Below, piece after piece: positions 10,557-20,061 of a stretch of 64,000 bases of DNA; positions within the stretch are counted from its first letter, which is position 1, and each line of letters begins with the position of its first letter. The stretch comes from Heliocybe sulcata (Eukaryota > Basidiomycota > Agaricomycetes > Gloeophyllales > Gloeophyllaceae), in contig ML213522.1 of NCBI GenBank assembly GCA_004369045.1, forward strand, positions 313,775 to 377,774. The letters run 5' to 3'. Made by a program: the position numbers and the translations under genes. The notes beneath the pieces are model-generated. The model was not told the DNA's origin and made no database searches. It saw only the letters and a list, made by a program, of their open reading frames with translations.

Positions 10557-12293
10557 ATGCCATCCCTCGCCCAGCTTCCAGATGATATTCTCATTGAGAT
10601 ATTCGTACGCCTTTCTATCCCAGATGTTCTATCACTAAAGCAGGCGAGTGCCTCTCCATGCCACGTGACGTCCGAGCTGACGCTTCCCGCAATAGACATG
10701 CCGCACCCTCTTCGCACTCACCTCCACCGACTACCTATGGCACCAGCTCGCATCGGCCCTTCCTCTCCCTCTTCCAATCCCGCCGGACACCTCCATCTGG
10801 TCTCTCCCGGCCTCTCGGATACAACCTCTTTGCATCGCCGCACTCCGGCTGGACGCGAACTGGTCCAAGCCGGAGCCTACAATGCACCGATTTACTCCAG
10901 TTCTGGCTGGAATACAAAGGACAAATATTGACGAGCTGCGCTGGCTGCCTGGGGCGCAGTGGCTCGTGACTGCTCAGCGCAACCGCCCGCGAGGTCGGCA
11001 GAGCACGACGTTTGCGTTCTGGGCGGTGCCGCACGAAGGAGAGCCTTACCGAGCGGCTGCATTTGAGGGACACGGGTACTTTCGGAACTTTGCAGTCACT
11101 CTGGATGAAGGAAACGGAGAACGACATGCTGTGCTCGCCCTGACTGTCACCATAACTGGCGAAGAGTGCGTGCATCCTGCATTTCCTTTCCCAACGTTAA
11201 TTGATTCACTCTTTAAAGACTCCTTCAAGTCTATAGAATCGCCCTCTCCTCTTTACCAGAGCTTGACACCGTCTACATAGAACCGAAAGCTGCCACTGTC
11301 ACGCCGCCGGTACACTATTCAAGCGGTAAGGTGATCTTGGTGTACCACATCAACAGACCGTCCACATCCCACGGAGTGTTCTATCAGGTTCTATCGTTCC
11401 GGGATATCGTCGTCGCCACGCTTGTGAAGCTGTTTGACCCGCCTGGTCAGACTGACCACGTGCTTCTGCTGAATATACGAACCGGAGTGCGACGACTACT
11501 GCACATACGGTTCAAGGAGGTCAGTTACAGTTCTACCTCAGCATCGCAGAGTACAGCTGAATCTCACTCCCAGACACTGGAGCGAGTACACGTTGCCCTG
11601 TACCCAACGCAGCTCGTTGTACTCGGTGCTCTCGAAGACGCCCTTCTCGTCCGGTCATACGCCATCCCATCCGAGCTTCTATCCTCGCCATCCCCCGCAC
11701 ACTCCATCTCTCCCTCCCCCTTCCCTCCTCCCTCCCATCTCCAACAAGCGGACCCCCAACCAACAGACTTCGACCCACCCATTCTCGACGCCATCGTCTC
11801 CAAACTCCCCGGCGCCCTCGACTTCACCCTCTCCTCCAACCCCCCTCCCTACTCCACCCCCTCCCCCCGCCTCACCTTCACGACCTTCCGCTTCGGCGAA
11901 GGCGCCCTCACGCGCCTCTACCACGCAAGCCTCCCCCTCCCCCCCTCCCCCGCCCCCTCCTCCCCAAGGAAGTTCGCCGTCTTCCCAACAGCGCTGCACC
12001 TCCCCCCGAGCTTCAGCGGGGGCACGCAGATCGCCGACCTCCCGCGCCTCGGGCCGGCGGGGCGCCGCGGCGTCTGGCTGCAGCGCGACGTCGAGACGGA
12101 GGAGGTGCGCCTCGTCGGCGTTTCGCTGCCAAATGCGGGTGGGAGCAAGAGCTTCGGGACGAGGACGCTGTTGAGCGCGTACCCGAATTTGCCCTTCCGC
12201 CCGAACGCGGTGCGCGCGCTTGCGTTTGATGAGGCCTTGGGGAGGATGGGGGTGGGGCTCTTCAATGGAGAGGTGTATGTGCTGGAGTATTGA
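10557..12293 (+). CDS. F-box protein
   Basis: Likely substrate adaptor of an SCF ubiquitin ligase. The ATG at 10557 opens directly into an F-box: MPSLAQLPDDILIEIFVRLS, then IPDVLSLKQ, continuing after the first intron as TCRTLFALTSTDYLWHQ. That intron (10644-10695) starts with GC, not GT, and splices in phase. A second intron (11166-11218) joins TITGEE to LLQVYRIALSS. The rest (about 490 residues) shows spaced beta-like stretches (VILVYHINRP, DHVLLLNIRTGVRRLL, MGVGLFNGEVYVLEY), typical of the long degenerate C-terminal halves of basidiomycete F-box proteins that may fold as a propeller. The part at 11680-11960 is a very C-rich Pro/Ser low-complexity linker. The substrate is unknown. Confidence 0.85.
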
Positions 12294-12967
12294 CGGCTGG
12301 CCCTCCTGTATAAGGTTGTGCTGCTTATATCCTTAGATATTATACATTTTAGCGAGAGCGCTGCTTCCGCTTGAACTGGTACAACTCGTAAGATTGATGG
12401 CACGAAGTAGTGAGGCGCGGGAGCCGCGCCTCGAGACTCGTTAACGGACTCGCCTCACGCAATGCGCTCTGAACCAAGAGAATACGCGACGTCGTCCGAT
12501 GCGACGGTCACACTCGGTCATACAGAACGTGGATCCAACAGGAAGGTGAACAGAGCTACTCAAAGATGAGCAAAGGCGACTATTTTCTCATAACACGACT
12601 ATGCTCGTAACGTCTCTTGTGATTCTATACACTAACTATCGATACACTGGGGATACAATGAATTAGGAAATGATAATACTCGTGAGATGAGTAACCGGGC
12701 GCTGGTTAGCCACGCGACCCTTCTAGATCGTAAGATAGAGAAGAAAATATCTGGTACACACAATGATACGTCTATAATGAATCTTGAAAGAAACGCTAGT
12801 TGCTACAATGGGTATGGGAGCCTCGAAGAGCTTGGTGGCGATGTGGTCGGGCAGGTGATGGTACAGTCATAAAGTCGTGTAGTCGTAAGACACATATGCT
12901 GTCTAACAAGATCTAGTCAGCGACGTCACAAAAGATCACAAGCAACCACCAAAACGCACCATATAGT
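12294..12967. other. Convergent intergenic gap
   Basis: About 670 bases between the stops of the F-box and coiled-coil genes. A 61-codon frame at 12687-12872 has no support. Probably 3' untranslated sequence of both genes. Confidence 0.5.
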
Positions 12968-14017
12968 CTAGTTATAAAACAGCTCCACCTCCGAGTGCAT
13001 CTTGTTGAGCTCTAGGGCGCGCGTGAGGGTTGCGATGTGGGCGTCCTGGTCCCGGATGTGCGACTCCTGGGTGACGATGATGGTGTTCTGGTCCTCGAGG
13101 TCGAGTTCGAGGCGGTCGATGGTGGTCTGTTTGTCGTTGTTGGCAGCGTCGAGCTCGTCAGCGAAGGCGTCCAGGTCCTTGATCTCGGTGTCCTTCTCGG
13201 CGATGACCGTCTGCAACTTCTCAATCTGGGTGTGGTCGTCGGCGAGCTGGTCGTTGAGCTTCTGGATCTCGGCGTCCTTCTCTTCGACGATGGCGCGAAG
13301 CTTCTTCTCGTACTGGTTCTTCTGCATGGCGAGCCGGTCGTTGCAGTCCTTGATCGCGGCGTCCTTCTCGGCGATGAGAGTCTGCAACCTCTGGAGCTGA
13401 AGGCGGTCGGCGATGCGCTGGTCGTTGTGGTTCTTGATCTGGGCGTTCTTCTCGTCAGTAGCAGCCCGCATGTCTTCGTCGTACTGCATCTTCTCGTGGG
13501 CAAGCTGCTCACTGTGTGTCTTGATCTCGTCCTCCTTCTCCTCGATGATGGCCCGCATCTCCTGGGCAAAGTGTACCCTCTGTTTCACGAGCTCCTCATC
13601 CCTCTTCTCGATCTCACCGTCCTTCTCCGCAACAATAGCCCTCGCCTCGACCAACTGCTTCGCCATAGCCTCGATCATACCCTGCACCTGCTTCACCCTG
13701 AAAGTAGGGACGCTAGTGGACTCGAGCAGAGCGGGCGCGGGCTTCTTAGACTTGAACAGCTTCTTGACGTGCTCGGGGGTGAGCGGGATGCGGCGGCGAG
13801 TAGGCGAGGGTGGAGTGGACGGCCTGGAGGAGGAGGTGGAGGATGAAGGCGTGATGGCAGCGGAAGGGGGCGACACAATGAGCTCGGAGGATGGTTCTCG
13901 GGCAATACGGGCAGGTTGGTCCTTCTTGAGGACGCGAGCGACAAAGGACTGCTTGAGGAAGTTGATGTCGGCGGCTTTGGCCTGGAAGGACTTGAGGGTC
14001 TCCTTGACAGAAGGCAT
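12968..14017 (-). CDS. Coiled-coil protein, single exon
   Basis: Uninterrupted frame of 349 residues from ATG 14017-14015. The first 100 residues are basic and Ser/Pro-rich with a low-complexity stretch (ITPSSSTSSSRPSTPPSPT) and then RRRIPLTPEHVKKLFKSKKP. From about residue 105 to the end it is a continuous coiled coil made of imperfect repeats around AEKDAEIK-x-x-x-x-Q (for example IAEKDAAIKDCNDRLA, IVEEKDAEIQKLNDQLA, VIAEKDTEIKDLD). No catalytic or membrane motif is seen. It is probably a structural or scaffold protein; family unknown. A TATAAA on the minus strand near 14180-14173 lies about 160 bases upstream. Long opposite-strand frames across this gene result from its GC-biased third positions. 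Confidence 0.72.
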   Translation of the reverse strand: MPSVKETLKSFQAKAADINFLKQSFVARVLKKDQPARIAREPSSELIVSPPSAAITPSSSTSSSRPSTPPSPTRRRIPLTPEHVKKLFKSKKPAPALLESTSVPTFRVKQVQGMIEAMAKQLVEARAIVAEKDGEIEKRDEELVKQRVHFAQEMRAIIEEKEDEIKTHSEQLAHEKMQYDEDMRAATDEKNAQIKNHNDQRIADRLQLQRLQTLIAEKDAAIKDCNDRLAMQKNQYEKKLRAIVEEKDAEIQKLNDQLADDHTQIEKLQTVIAEKDTEIKDLDAFADELDAANNDKQTTIDRLELDLEDQNTIIVTQESHIRDQDAHIATLTRALELNKMHSEVELFYN

Positions 14018-14172
14018 GATGGTAGATGTAAGAGAGTGAAAGTAGTGGTAGTGATCGACAGAGGGTATGTATAAGAGCGAGTGTATGAAGTGGTAGAGTA
14101 GAAGACAAGAGACTAGCTCGATGGTAGGAGAAGAGGGAAGAGATGTCGATGGGGAGGAGAGGCGCAGGCGGC

Positions 14173-14180
14173 GGGTTTAT
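14173..14180 (-). promoter_or_regulatory. Possible TATA box of the coiled-coil gene
   Basis: Reads GATATAAA on the minus strand, about 160 bases upstream of the ATG at 14017. Distance is long but acceptable if the leader is about 120 bases. Confidence 0.35.
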
Positions 14181-14556
14181 ATCCCCACCAGGAGCGGCGG
14201 GCAGTCTGGATACGAATGCGCACGGACCTTGGGTCAGCCACCAGCCAGGACGCGTCCAGAGGGAACCAATCGTGTGCAGATACGGTTCTCCCCGACGTCA
14301 GTTCAGACTGCAACGTCGCTCGCAGCAGAGCATTCAGGACCTTGCTCCCCACCACCGTCGTCGACAGGAGCGTCCTGGTCCATTCCAGCGGTAGGTACTT
14401 CAGAGCGAAGAGGGTACTTAGTTGGGGCTTAGCCAAGTCGCGCGCGAACGCGTCCGTCACATCACTTCGCACGTGACTTAGGGAATGCAGGCATCAAGCG
14501 AACGATTAGATTAGACAGTCCTTTCAGAAGCATATAATTTCATTACAAAGAAGCAT

Positions 14557-15627
14557 TTATACGAGGAAAAGAGCAAGTTTCCAGGAGCTACTGGAGCTAC
14601 AATTGTAGAGTCAGATAGGCACTCGAGTTGAGCTGTAAGCTGTACTCACGGATCGTCCTCCAACTCCCCAAGTACGGCTTCAAGGGCTTCATACGCTGCT
14701 TCAGATCGTCTCGCGGCGATTGAGTAAGAACGTCAGAGCCTGAGTATAGCAGCGTAAAAAAAGTGCACATTACGAACCCAGTGAAATGGCGAGACCTCGC
14801 GCTTTCTCGATGGGAACGCGAGTGAACGGACAACGACGTGAATCTTCTGGCTAGAATCCCAATTGAGGGGATGCGCCTGAGAGAGCCCTGGTATGTAGGT
14901 GAGTCAGTACGATGTTCGAATACGACACGAGAAAAGGTGGTAGGAAACAAAAGGGTTCGCGAGCTGGCCAAGACCGCGAACAAAAGAAAGGGCGATATGG
15001 AGAAGTGAAGGAGAAAGAAGGAACGTACCTTTCTTCGTGAGCGGCCCTGGGCTCATGAATTGTTCGGTGTACCTCGATAAAGGCGTGGTCAGCATCAATT
15101 CGACAGCGAGATATAGATATGGGAGCGCAAAGCAAACGTTGGCCGGACGCCGCGCCGGTCTCCCAGATCTAACAACAAAGAGTGACTCACCGTGTATGCG
15201 AGTATAGACTCGGATGTACGTCTTCATAGCTCGACAGGGGTACCTCGAAAGAAGGGTGGTCAGAAGCGGTTCAAACGAGCGTAAACCTCGGGGGAAGCAG
15301 TGCACACGTTGGCCGGACGCCGCAAGACTCCACCCAAGAAGAGGAAGCTAAGCATTACTCACCGCACTCGGATGTAGACCTGTGATCGATCGTATCTTGA
15401 GGAATTGATCGGTGTCCCTCGCAAAAGAGTAGTCAGCGTCGATTCAAAACATAAGCATGAAAGATGGAAGAGCAATACGGACGTTGGCCGGACGCCCACA
15501 ATGCTCATCCGAGGAAGGGGGGACAAGAGACACTCACCAAGACTGCAGCGGAAGCAATTGTTGCTGTTGTTCTTGAAATATGGATGGACTGTTGTGCGTA
15601 TATATCTAAAAAGGTGAGTGGCTGCAT
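14557..15627 (-). CDS. Small spliced gene with tandem cassette exons (hypothetical)
   Basis: Seven exon-like blocks are bounded by good splice signals. Exon a 15627-15538 (ATG, 30 codons, starting MQPLTFLDIYAQQSIH). Three similar mini-exons follow: b 15417-15363, c 15243-15191, d 15072-15029. Then e 14876-14778, f 14709-14650 and g 14596-14557 (ends at TAA). Mini-exon donors are gtgagt or gtacgt; a CTGAC branch site lies about 12-16 bases before each mini-exon acceptor. Exons e-f-g give RIPSIGILARRFTS, then YEALEAVLGELEDD, then SSSSWKLALFLV. Joining a to c or a to d, then e-f-g, keeps the frame; joining a to b does not, and two cassettes in a row hit a stop. So the products would be alternative proteins of about 100 residues. 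I recognise no family. A non-coding spliced transcript is the main alternative. Confidence 0.42.
14880..15560. repeat. Tandem array of about 172-base units, diverged
   Basis: The core acgttggccggacgc occurs exactly at 15136-15150, 15306-15320 and 15481-15495 (spacings 170 and 175), and a decayed version lies near 14957. Around each core the same order recurs: a splice donor, the core, then ctgac, then an acceptor followed by a GTACACC-like exon start (minus strand). Each unit holds one mini-exon of the gene described at 14557-15627. About four units are recognisable. Confidence 0.72.
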
Positions 15628-15789
15628 GTAGAGATAGAACTGTATTAATTAGTTTTGTAACAATGAGTGGTCCTTCGAATGTGTCCGCCGCCGCCGCTAG
15701 ATATAGGTAGATAAATGATGCACCATACTTACCTCCCCCCCATCTCCCTCCCTAGCTCACCCCTCACCCCCTCCCCTTTCCCCCCTCAT

Positions 15790-16395
15790 CTACGCCATAG
15801 ACAGCCCCTCAAACCCCCATGCGTCGTCCTCCTCAAAATCCTCCAGATCAGCTTCGTACGCCAGGGCCACCTCTACCTCCGCCTCGAAGTCGCAATCCCT
15901 GATAAGAGAAGCGTCAGCATCGAAGTTGATAGAGAGCGAAGACTCATCGCGGTAGTAGTAGGATAGCATGCTCATATCCGCCACGTCCACGTCCGCCTCG
16001 TCCACCATTCCAGCCTCCACCTCGTCTCGATCTTCCTTCTCCTCTAGTTCAGTCTCCTCTACGTCGTCATCCTCCCGCACCAAATGCTCCCACATCGACC
16101 TCTCCGACGCCAACTTCGCCTCCAACGCACGCCGAGCGGTCTCCATCTCCACAACAAATTCCTCATACGTGATCCGCGGCTCCGCCCAGCTATCGTGCTC
16201 CTGAACATTCCCCTGCTCCTCCTCCTCCTCCTCCTCGTCGCCGTTGTTGTCGTCGTCGATCTCATCACCGTCATCGCGGAAATCCTGTCCAAGGACGTTC
16301 CACTCAGGCAAGTCGGTGTTGGGCAACGCGAGGAAGGCGCCTTCATGACAGATGTCGCCGATGCTGCTGAAGCTCTCGAAGACGTAGGACAGCAT
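15790..16395 (-). CDS. Acidic low-complexity protein, hypothetical
   Basis: Single frame of 201 residues from ATG 16395-16393 (MLSYVFESFSSIGDICHEG). The middle is a run of Asp/Glu (DDGDEIDDDNNGDEEEEEEE) followed by a short helical part (EEFVVEMETARRALEAKLAS) and more acidic sequence to the C-terminus (LEDFEEDDAWGFEGLSMA). No signal peptide, membrane segment or known domain. Asp/Glu-rich proteins of this kind are often nuclear or chromatin-bound, but that is a guess. A strong gtaagt donor at 15732-15727 lies just past the stop, so the transcript could continue by splicing into the cassette gene downstream on the same strand. Confidence 0.6.
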   Translation of the reverse strand: MLSYVFESFSSIGDICHEGAFLALPNTDLPEWNVLGQDFRDDGDEIDDDNNGDEEEEEEEQGNVQEHDSWAEPRITYEEFVVEMETARRALEAKLASERSMWEHLVREDDDVEETELEEKEDRDEVEAGMVDEADVDVADMSMLSYYYRDESSLSINFDADASLIRDCDFEAEVEVALAYEADLEDFEEDDAWGFEGLSMA

Positions 16396-16490
16396 GATGG
16401 CAGATACGAAGAGCGTAGAAGTGTCGGGAATATAAAGCAAGGTGCGGTGTGTAGAATGCGAGAATCTAGGGATAGCTTGCGGTACGCGGT

Positions 16491-16500
16491 CGTCTTTTAT
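16491..16500 (-). promoter_or_regulatory. TATA-like box upstream of the acidic protein gene
   Basis: Minus-strand sequence ATAAAAGACG about 100 bases upstream of the ATG at 16395. Confidence 0.35.
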
Positions 16501-17157
16501 CCGTCACTGTGCGCGGCAGCCGACCCGAGACAGCCTTTCCTGAGGAGGTTGTGTCGGTCGGCGGCAGCGCGATGGACGGCAAGTCTGAGACCGCGAGCCC
16601 ATCCGTCGATCGTGCGGCTCGTCAGTGACGCGTGCGCCGTGTGACTCCACGTGATGACACGTTCAGTCACAGGCACATCATGGCTCCGCGATATTATTTG
16701 GCATGCTGGCTCACGAGAGCAACATGATGCACTGTGCGCGGCAAATTCACAGTTGTTATGAGACTTTACGTAGACCTCAAAGGCTTCCCAGCCAGTGTCA
16801 GCGACTACATTTCTTGAGTGGGTATCGTTATCCATTAGCCTAATTCGACAGTAGGTGGTGCACGCGGTATGTACTCCATTTTTTAGAAACTTCCGATGTA
16901 AGCAGCTCATATGAACTTCATTCTTCTCTGCAAACTGTCATGCAGGGTTACGCTCTTCGAAGACCGATGGCGGCGCTGAATCGAGGTCATTCGTAGCATG
17001 TGCTCTTCCTGAATCAACACGATAGCGAAGCCGGTTTATGATGACACAACAGTACGCGCCGGACAAATCATCCCGGTTCAGCATAAAGGACTAGAAGACC
17101 ATGTCCTCGTCCCCTCGTACTCTGGCACCTCGCAGTCTCCAGTCTATATCATTCATA
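16501..17157. other. Divergent intergenic region
   Basis: About 650 bases between the acidic protein gene (-) and the volvatoxin-like gene (+). A 137-codon minus frame at 16497-16910 has no splice or motif support. Just before the toxin-like gene there is an in-frame ATG at 17101 that could extend that protein by 19 residues. Confidence 0.45.
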
Positions 17158-17784
17158 ATGGCCGACAATGCCAGTAAGCCCTCGTCTCTCGGTTATGATC
17201 GTTGACTCACAAGTCGATTAATAGCTACCACCTTCGATCTTTTCTCGAAGCTGCCGCCAGCTCTCATCATAACTAGCCTACAGGTTATGAAGTTTTTCGG
17301 CCACTACTGGCAGTTAAACGACGGGAATGTCTCCACTGCATTCGACTGGCCAGGCTTCCTCGAGGCTGTCAACGGGTACCAAGGTAACCCTCTGGTCCCT
17401 TAGCTCTCGCCTGTGTGCCCCACTAACACCGCGCCAGGCAGTGACCTCTATCCAATTCCAGTAAGAATCAATAAGATCGTCCTGGAGGAGGCCAACGTCT
17501 CCAGCATGGTCGACAAGATTGTCAGCACCTTCAAGGACGAGCTGAACGTCGAGGTCTCTGCCATAGATACCACCGCCCTCGCGGCTAATATCGAGGCGAG
17601 CAATGACAAGAAGCCCGTGTGGGAAGGCCATGTCCTGTTCGCGTTTCGGCAGCCAGGCACGGATAAATTCTTTTACAGCATGATGAGCACCATCCAGCTG
17701 GGACGCAACACGGACGGCTTCTCCGCTGTGATTGACGTGATGGAGTTTCTTGTGTTGAAAGGCTTCAAGGATCCCACAAGCTAA
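17158..17784 (+). CDS. Volvatoxin A2 / Cyt-like pore-forming protein
   Basis: Matches from memory the mushroom volvatoxin A2 / bacterial Cyt delta-endotoxin family, which inserts into lipid membranes. Exons are 17158-17173, 17225-17383 and 17438-17784 with clean GT-AG introns. The product is about 173 residues and has no signal peptide, as in the family. Landmarks in order: FDLFSKLPPALIITSLQVMK, YWQLNDGNVSTAFDWPGF, SSMVDKIVSTFKDELNVEV, WEGHVLFAFRQPGTDKFFYS and AVIDVMEFLVLKGFKDPTS. The LQVMKF, FDWPGF, FFYSMMSTI and LKGFK blocks are the ones shared with volvatoxin as I recall it. It appears whole. Its biological role in the fungus is not shown; in relatives such proteins are cytolytic and may deter grazers. 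An alternative in-frame start lies at 17101. Confidence 0.82.
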
Positions 17785-18532
17785 GACGGCCTAGGACCAC
17801 GGTAAGCACGAACGGTGCTACAGCGACCGACATTTTGACCTATCAGAGCCCATAGCGTGATTGATAGTTCCGTCTTAGGTTGTTAACGGAGCTTTCAGGC
17901 GCCAGTTTTGCGTTTCTTGATCAATGTATTTGCACCGATAGCGAGCTTCGAGGATATCACGTCTCTTCCCAACTGCATAATCGCGACAAGCTTACCTCAA
18001 GATCTTGTCATCCGTCGAATTGAGACAGCTACGCCGGCATCGGTCGATCTGACTGAGTGAGGCGCAATGCCCTCCTCCTGTGTGCGAGAGAGACTATCAG
18101 CGGCCGTGTAGTGAACATACACGACTCGGAGCGCAGCCTCGAGCAGCAATAAAAGCTCTTGCAAAGCGCTACTGGGGGTTCTGCAATGCTAGATGGGCTG
18201 CTTGTATATTAGCCCCACTGCGGTGATGGAGTCTGGACAGGACCACTGCGCTAGGGCGGGCTCGGGACCAACCTCCTTGCGACATAAATCTGAATCCCAA
18301 CCGTGGGGGATCTCTCTGATAGTAGGTTGGACTCTTGCGAGCTGTCCTGCTTCCCCGGTGTCATAGGAGTCTATAGCCTAACACTACTGGCAACTGAATT
18401 GTTGGGCATCATCATTGACAGACATTGAGGAATCGGAAAATTATCAAGGTCACTCTACCATCAGCTCACCCATCTCCGGTCCCTTCCTCAGTACGGACTC
18501 CCGATGTTACCGTACCCTCCGCTATCAGAACA
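17785..18532. other. Convergent intergenic gap
   Basis: About 750 bases between the pore-forming protein gene and the end of the membrane protein gene. No gene, repeat or RNA recognised. Confidence 0.45.
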
Positions 18533-19986
18533 CTATGATCTAGAGACCATGCCGATTTGCAGAAGTAATAGCAAGATTCCAATTAATCCGCCAGCGTATG
18601 CTATAAAGGCAGTGAATTCAGCATCGCGGGCATTCGAAGTAAAGTGTATCTCTGAAAGCTCACCCGCAATGGTAAACCCGCCACTGTAGTCTCCAAACCG
18701 GTGTCCATACCAAAGGGCAAAAATAGTGGACAGGAGCATACCAAGCAGACAGATCATAATCAGGGGAGCCATCGACCATGACTCTATAAATTCCAATCCG
18801 TGCTGAGAATCCCTCAAGACCAGATTTTCTAAGTAGTACCCGAGCGCACGGCTGGTTTGATTCGCTGCCGAGCATACGCTCGCTTCAGATTGGATGTCAT
18901 ACGAGTCTAAACTGGATTGGACGGCTTCACACCATCTGGGTGCCCTGTACTATGTTGGCACTGAGAAAACGAACGACAGATAGAGGAGAATAAATACCTT
19001 CACAAGAGATATGGACCTGGGTTGGATATCCACTCAGTCGTAGTGTGCTATGGATTAATTACATGTATCACCTCAGTTTTCTAGCAAAAATCCACCGCCT
19101 CCAGGGGTCGCGCATTTCATTATATGTGGAGACCAGACATAGTCGGAGCTTCTCATCGTGCCAGCTCCGGTCTATCACAGTGCTGACATGGCATTGAGGC
19201 TTCAAATGCAACTTCAGCTCGAAGGTATCTGTGGGCTGCGGGTGATTATAAGCCTGGAAAGCAAGGGATATTCAATATGAATGATGCTGACCACCTCAGT
19301 ATCCCGACCAAATGACCGTAGATGGTCCTGATCCCTTTGAATCTGCCCTACACTGGCAGATCCCACCGGTGGTTCAGCCGAGGCATTTGAGCCCACACCC
19401 TTGCAATGAGAACCATGCGGAGGATACTGATGGACAGAAGAGGCATCGCTCTCGGGAGCGATATTTCCGTCCGCTTCTGGTACCCGCGAATCCTTGCGCT
19501 CTGCAGTACTTTCCGCGAACCTCGACTGCGAAGCGGAGTCTGAGGGGACTGCAGACTGATATGACCACCTCTGGTCCAAACCATCTGTCTCGGACTCTGG
19601 AGACTTCCCTCGTCTTCGCCTAATGGTCATTGGCTCCTTTTCTATGGCCGAGATCACTTGCCGGGCAGCAGCATTTCGGGCATCCTTGGCCCTCATACCG
19701 CCACCTCTTCCATACTCTACTCCGTTGACTGTGTATAATCATGTCTGAGTGGTCGAACAATGTAGCATACTGCTAGGAAAATCTTTCTCACTCATCGCTA
19801 TAGCTGTCCAGTAGGCCGCATGATCAGATCCAGACTGTTGCATCTCCCATGACAGAAGGGAAGTGGTCGCATTTCTCTGCAAGTAATCGTTGAGGACCGT
19901 AAGAGCTGTGGAGATCTCAAGTAAATGCAACAAGACGGAATTTACAGTGTCTTACCGTCAGGCCCGAGTCCCTCCGGGTACACCAT
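18533..19986 (-). CDS. Membrane protein, fungal hypothetical family
   Basis: Spliced gene built from ATG 19986-19984 (MVYPEGLGPDG). An intron (19955-19906) leads to ALTVLNDYLQRNATTSLLSW and KDFPSINGVEYGRGGG. The next exon is a long Ser/Glu/Arg-rich disordered region (about 19710-19300, including EKEPMTIRRRRGKSPESE). It is followed by PTDTFELKLHLKPQCHVSTV and WHDEKLRLCLVSTYNEMRDP, then YRAPRWCEAVQSSLDSYD. The C-terminus has two hydrophobic segments (MAPLIMICLLGMLLSTIFAL and FIAYAGGLIGILLLLLQIGM) separated by GDYSGGFTIAGEL. The order soluble domain then paired membrane helices with GD-x-S/Q-GGF resembles fungal hypothetical membrane proteins I have seen, of unknown function. Internal exon borders near 19080-18950 are approximate. 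Confidence 0.65.
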
Positions 19987-20052
19987 TGTCGATACTTGAC
20001 GGTTACGGACGTCAAGCGGATGCGCAAGTGTTCACGCGATGGACATTGATTA

Positions 20053-20061
20053 TTATATATA
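20053..20061 (-). promoter_or_regulatory. TATA box of the membrane protein gene
   Basis: Minus strand reads TATATATAA about 70 bases upstream of the ATG at 19986. Confidence 0.5.

Noticed and set aside
11593-12174. 193-codon Pro/Ser/Arg-rich plus-strand frame
   Set aside because: An out-of-frame reading of the C-rich tract in the F-box gene; the in-frame product continues with sensible beta-like sequence to a stop at 12293.
13037-13846. Long plus-strand frames (269 and 208 codons) opposite the coiled-coil gene
   Set aside because: They mirror the repeated AEKD/EIK codons of the minus-strand gene; the coiled-coil reading has clear heptads and a proper start, while the opposite frames are Leu/Val/Asp or Ser-biased filler.
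16497-16910. 137-codon minus-strand frame
   Set aside because: No motif, no splice partners, unlikely composition (many Cys, His and Arg scattered); probably chance.
17101-17160. Upstream in-frame ATG of the volvatoxin-like gene as the true start
   Set aside because: It would add 19 residues with no counterpart in the family as I remember it; ATG 17158 matches the family start better. Kept only as an alternative.
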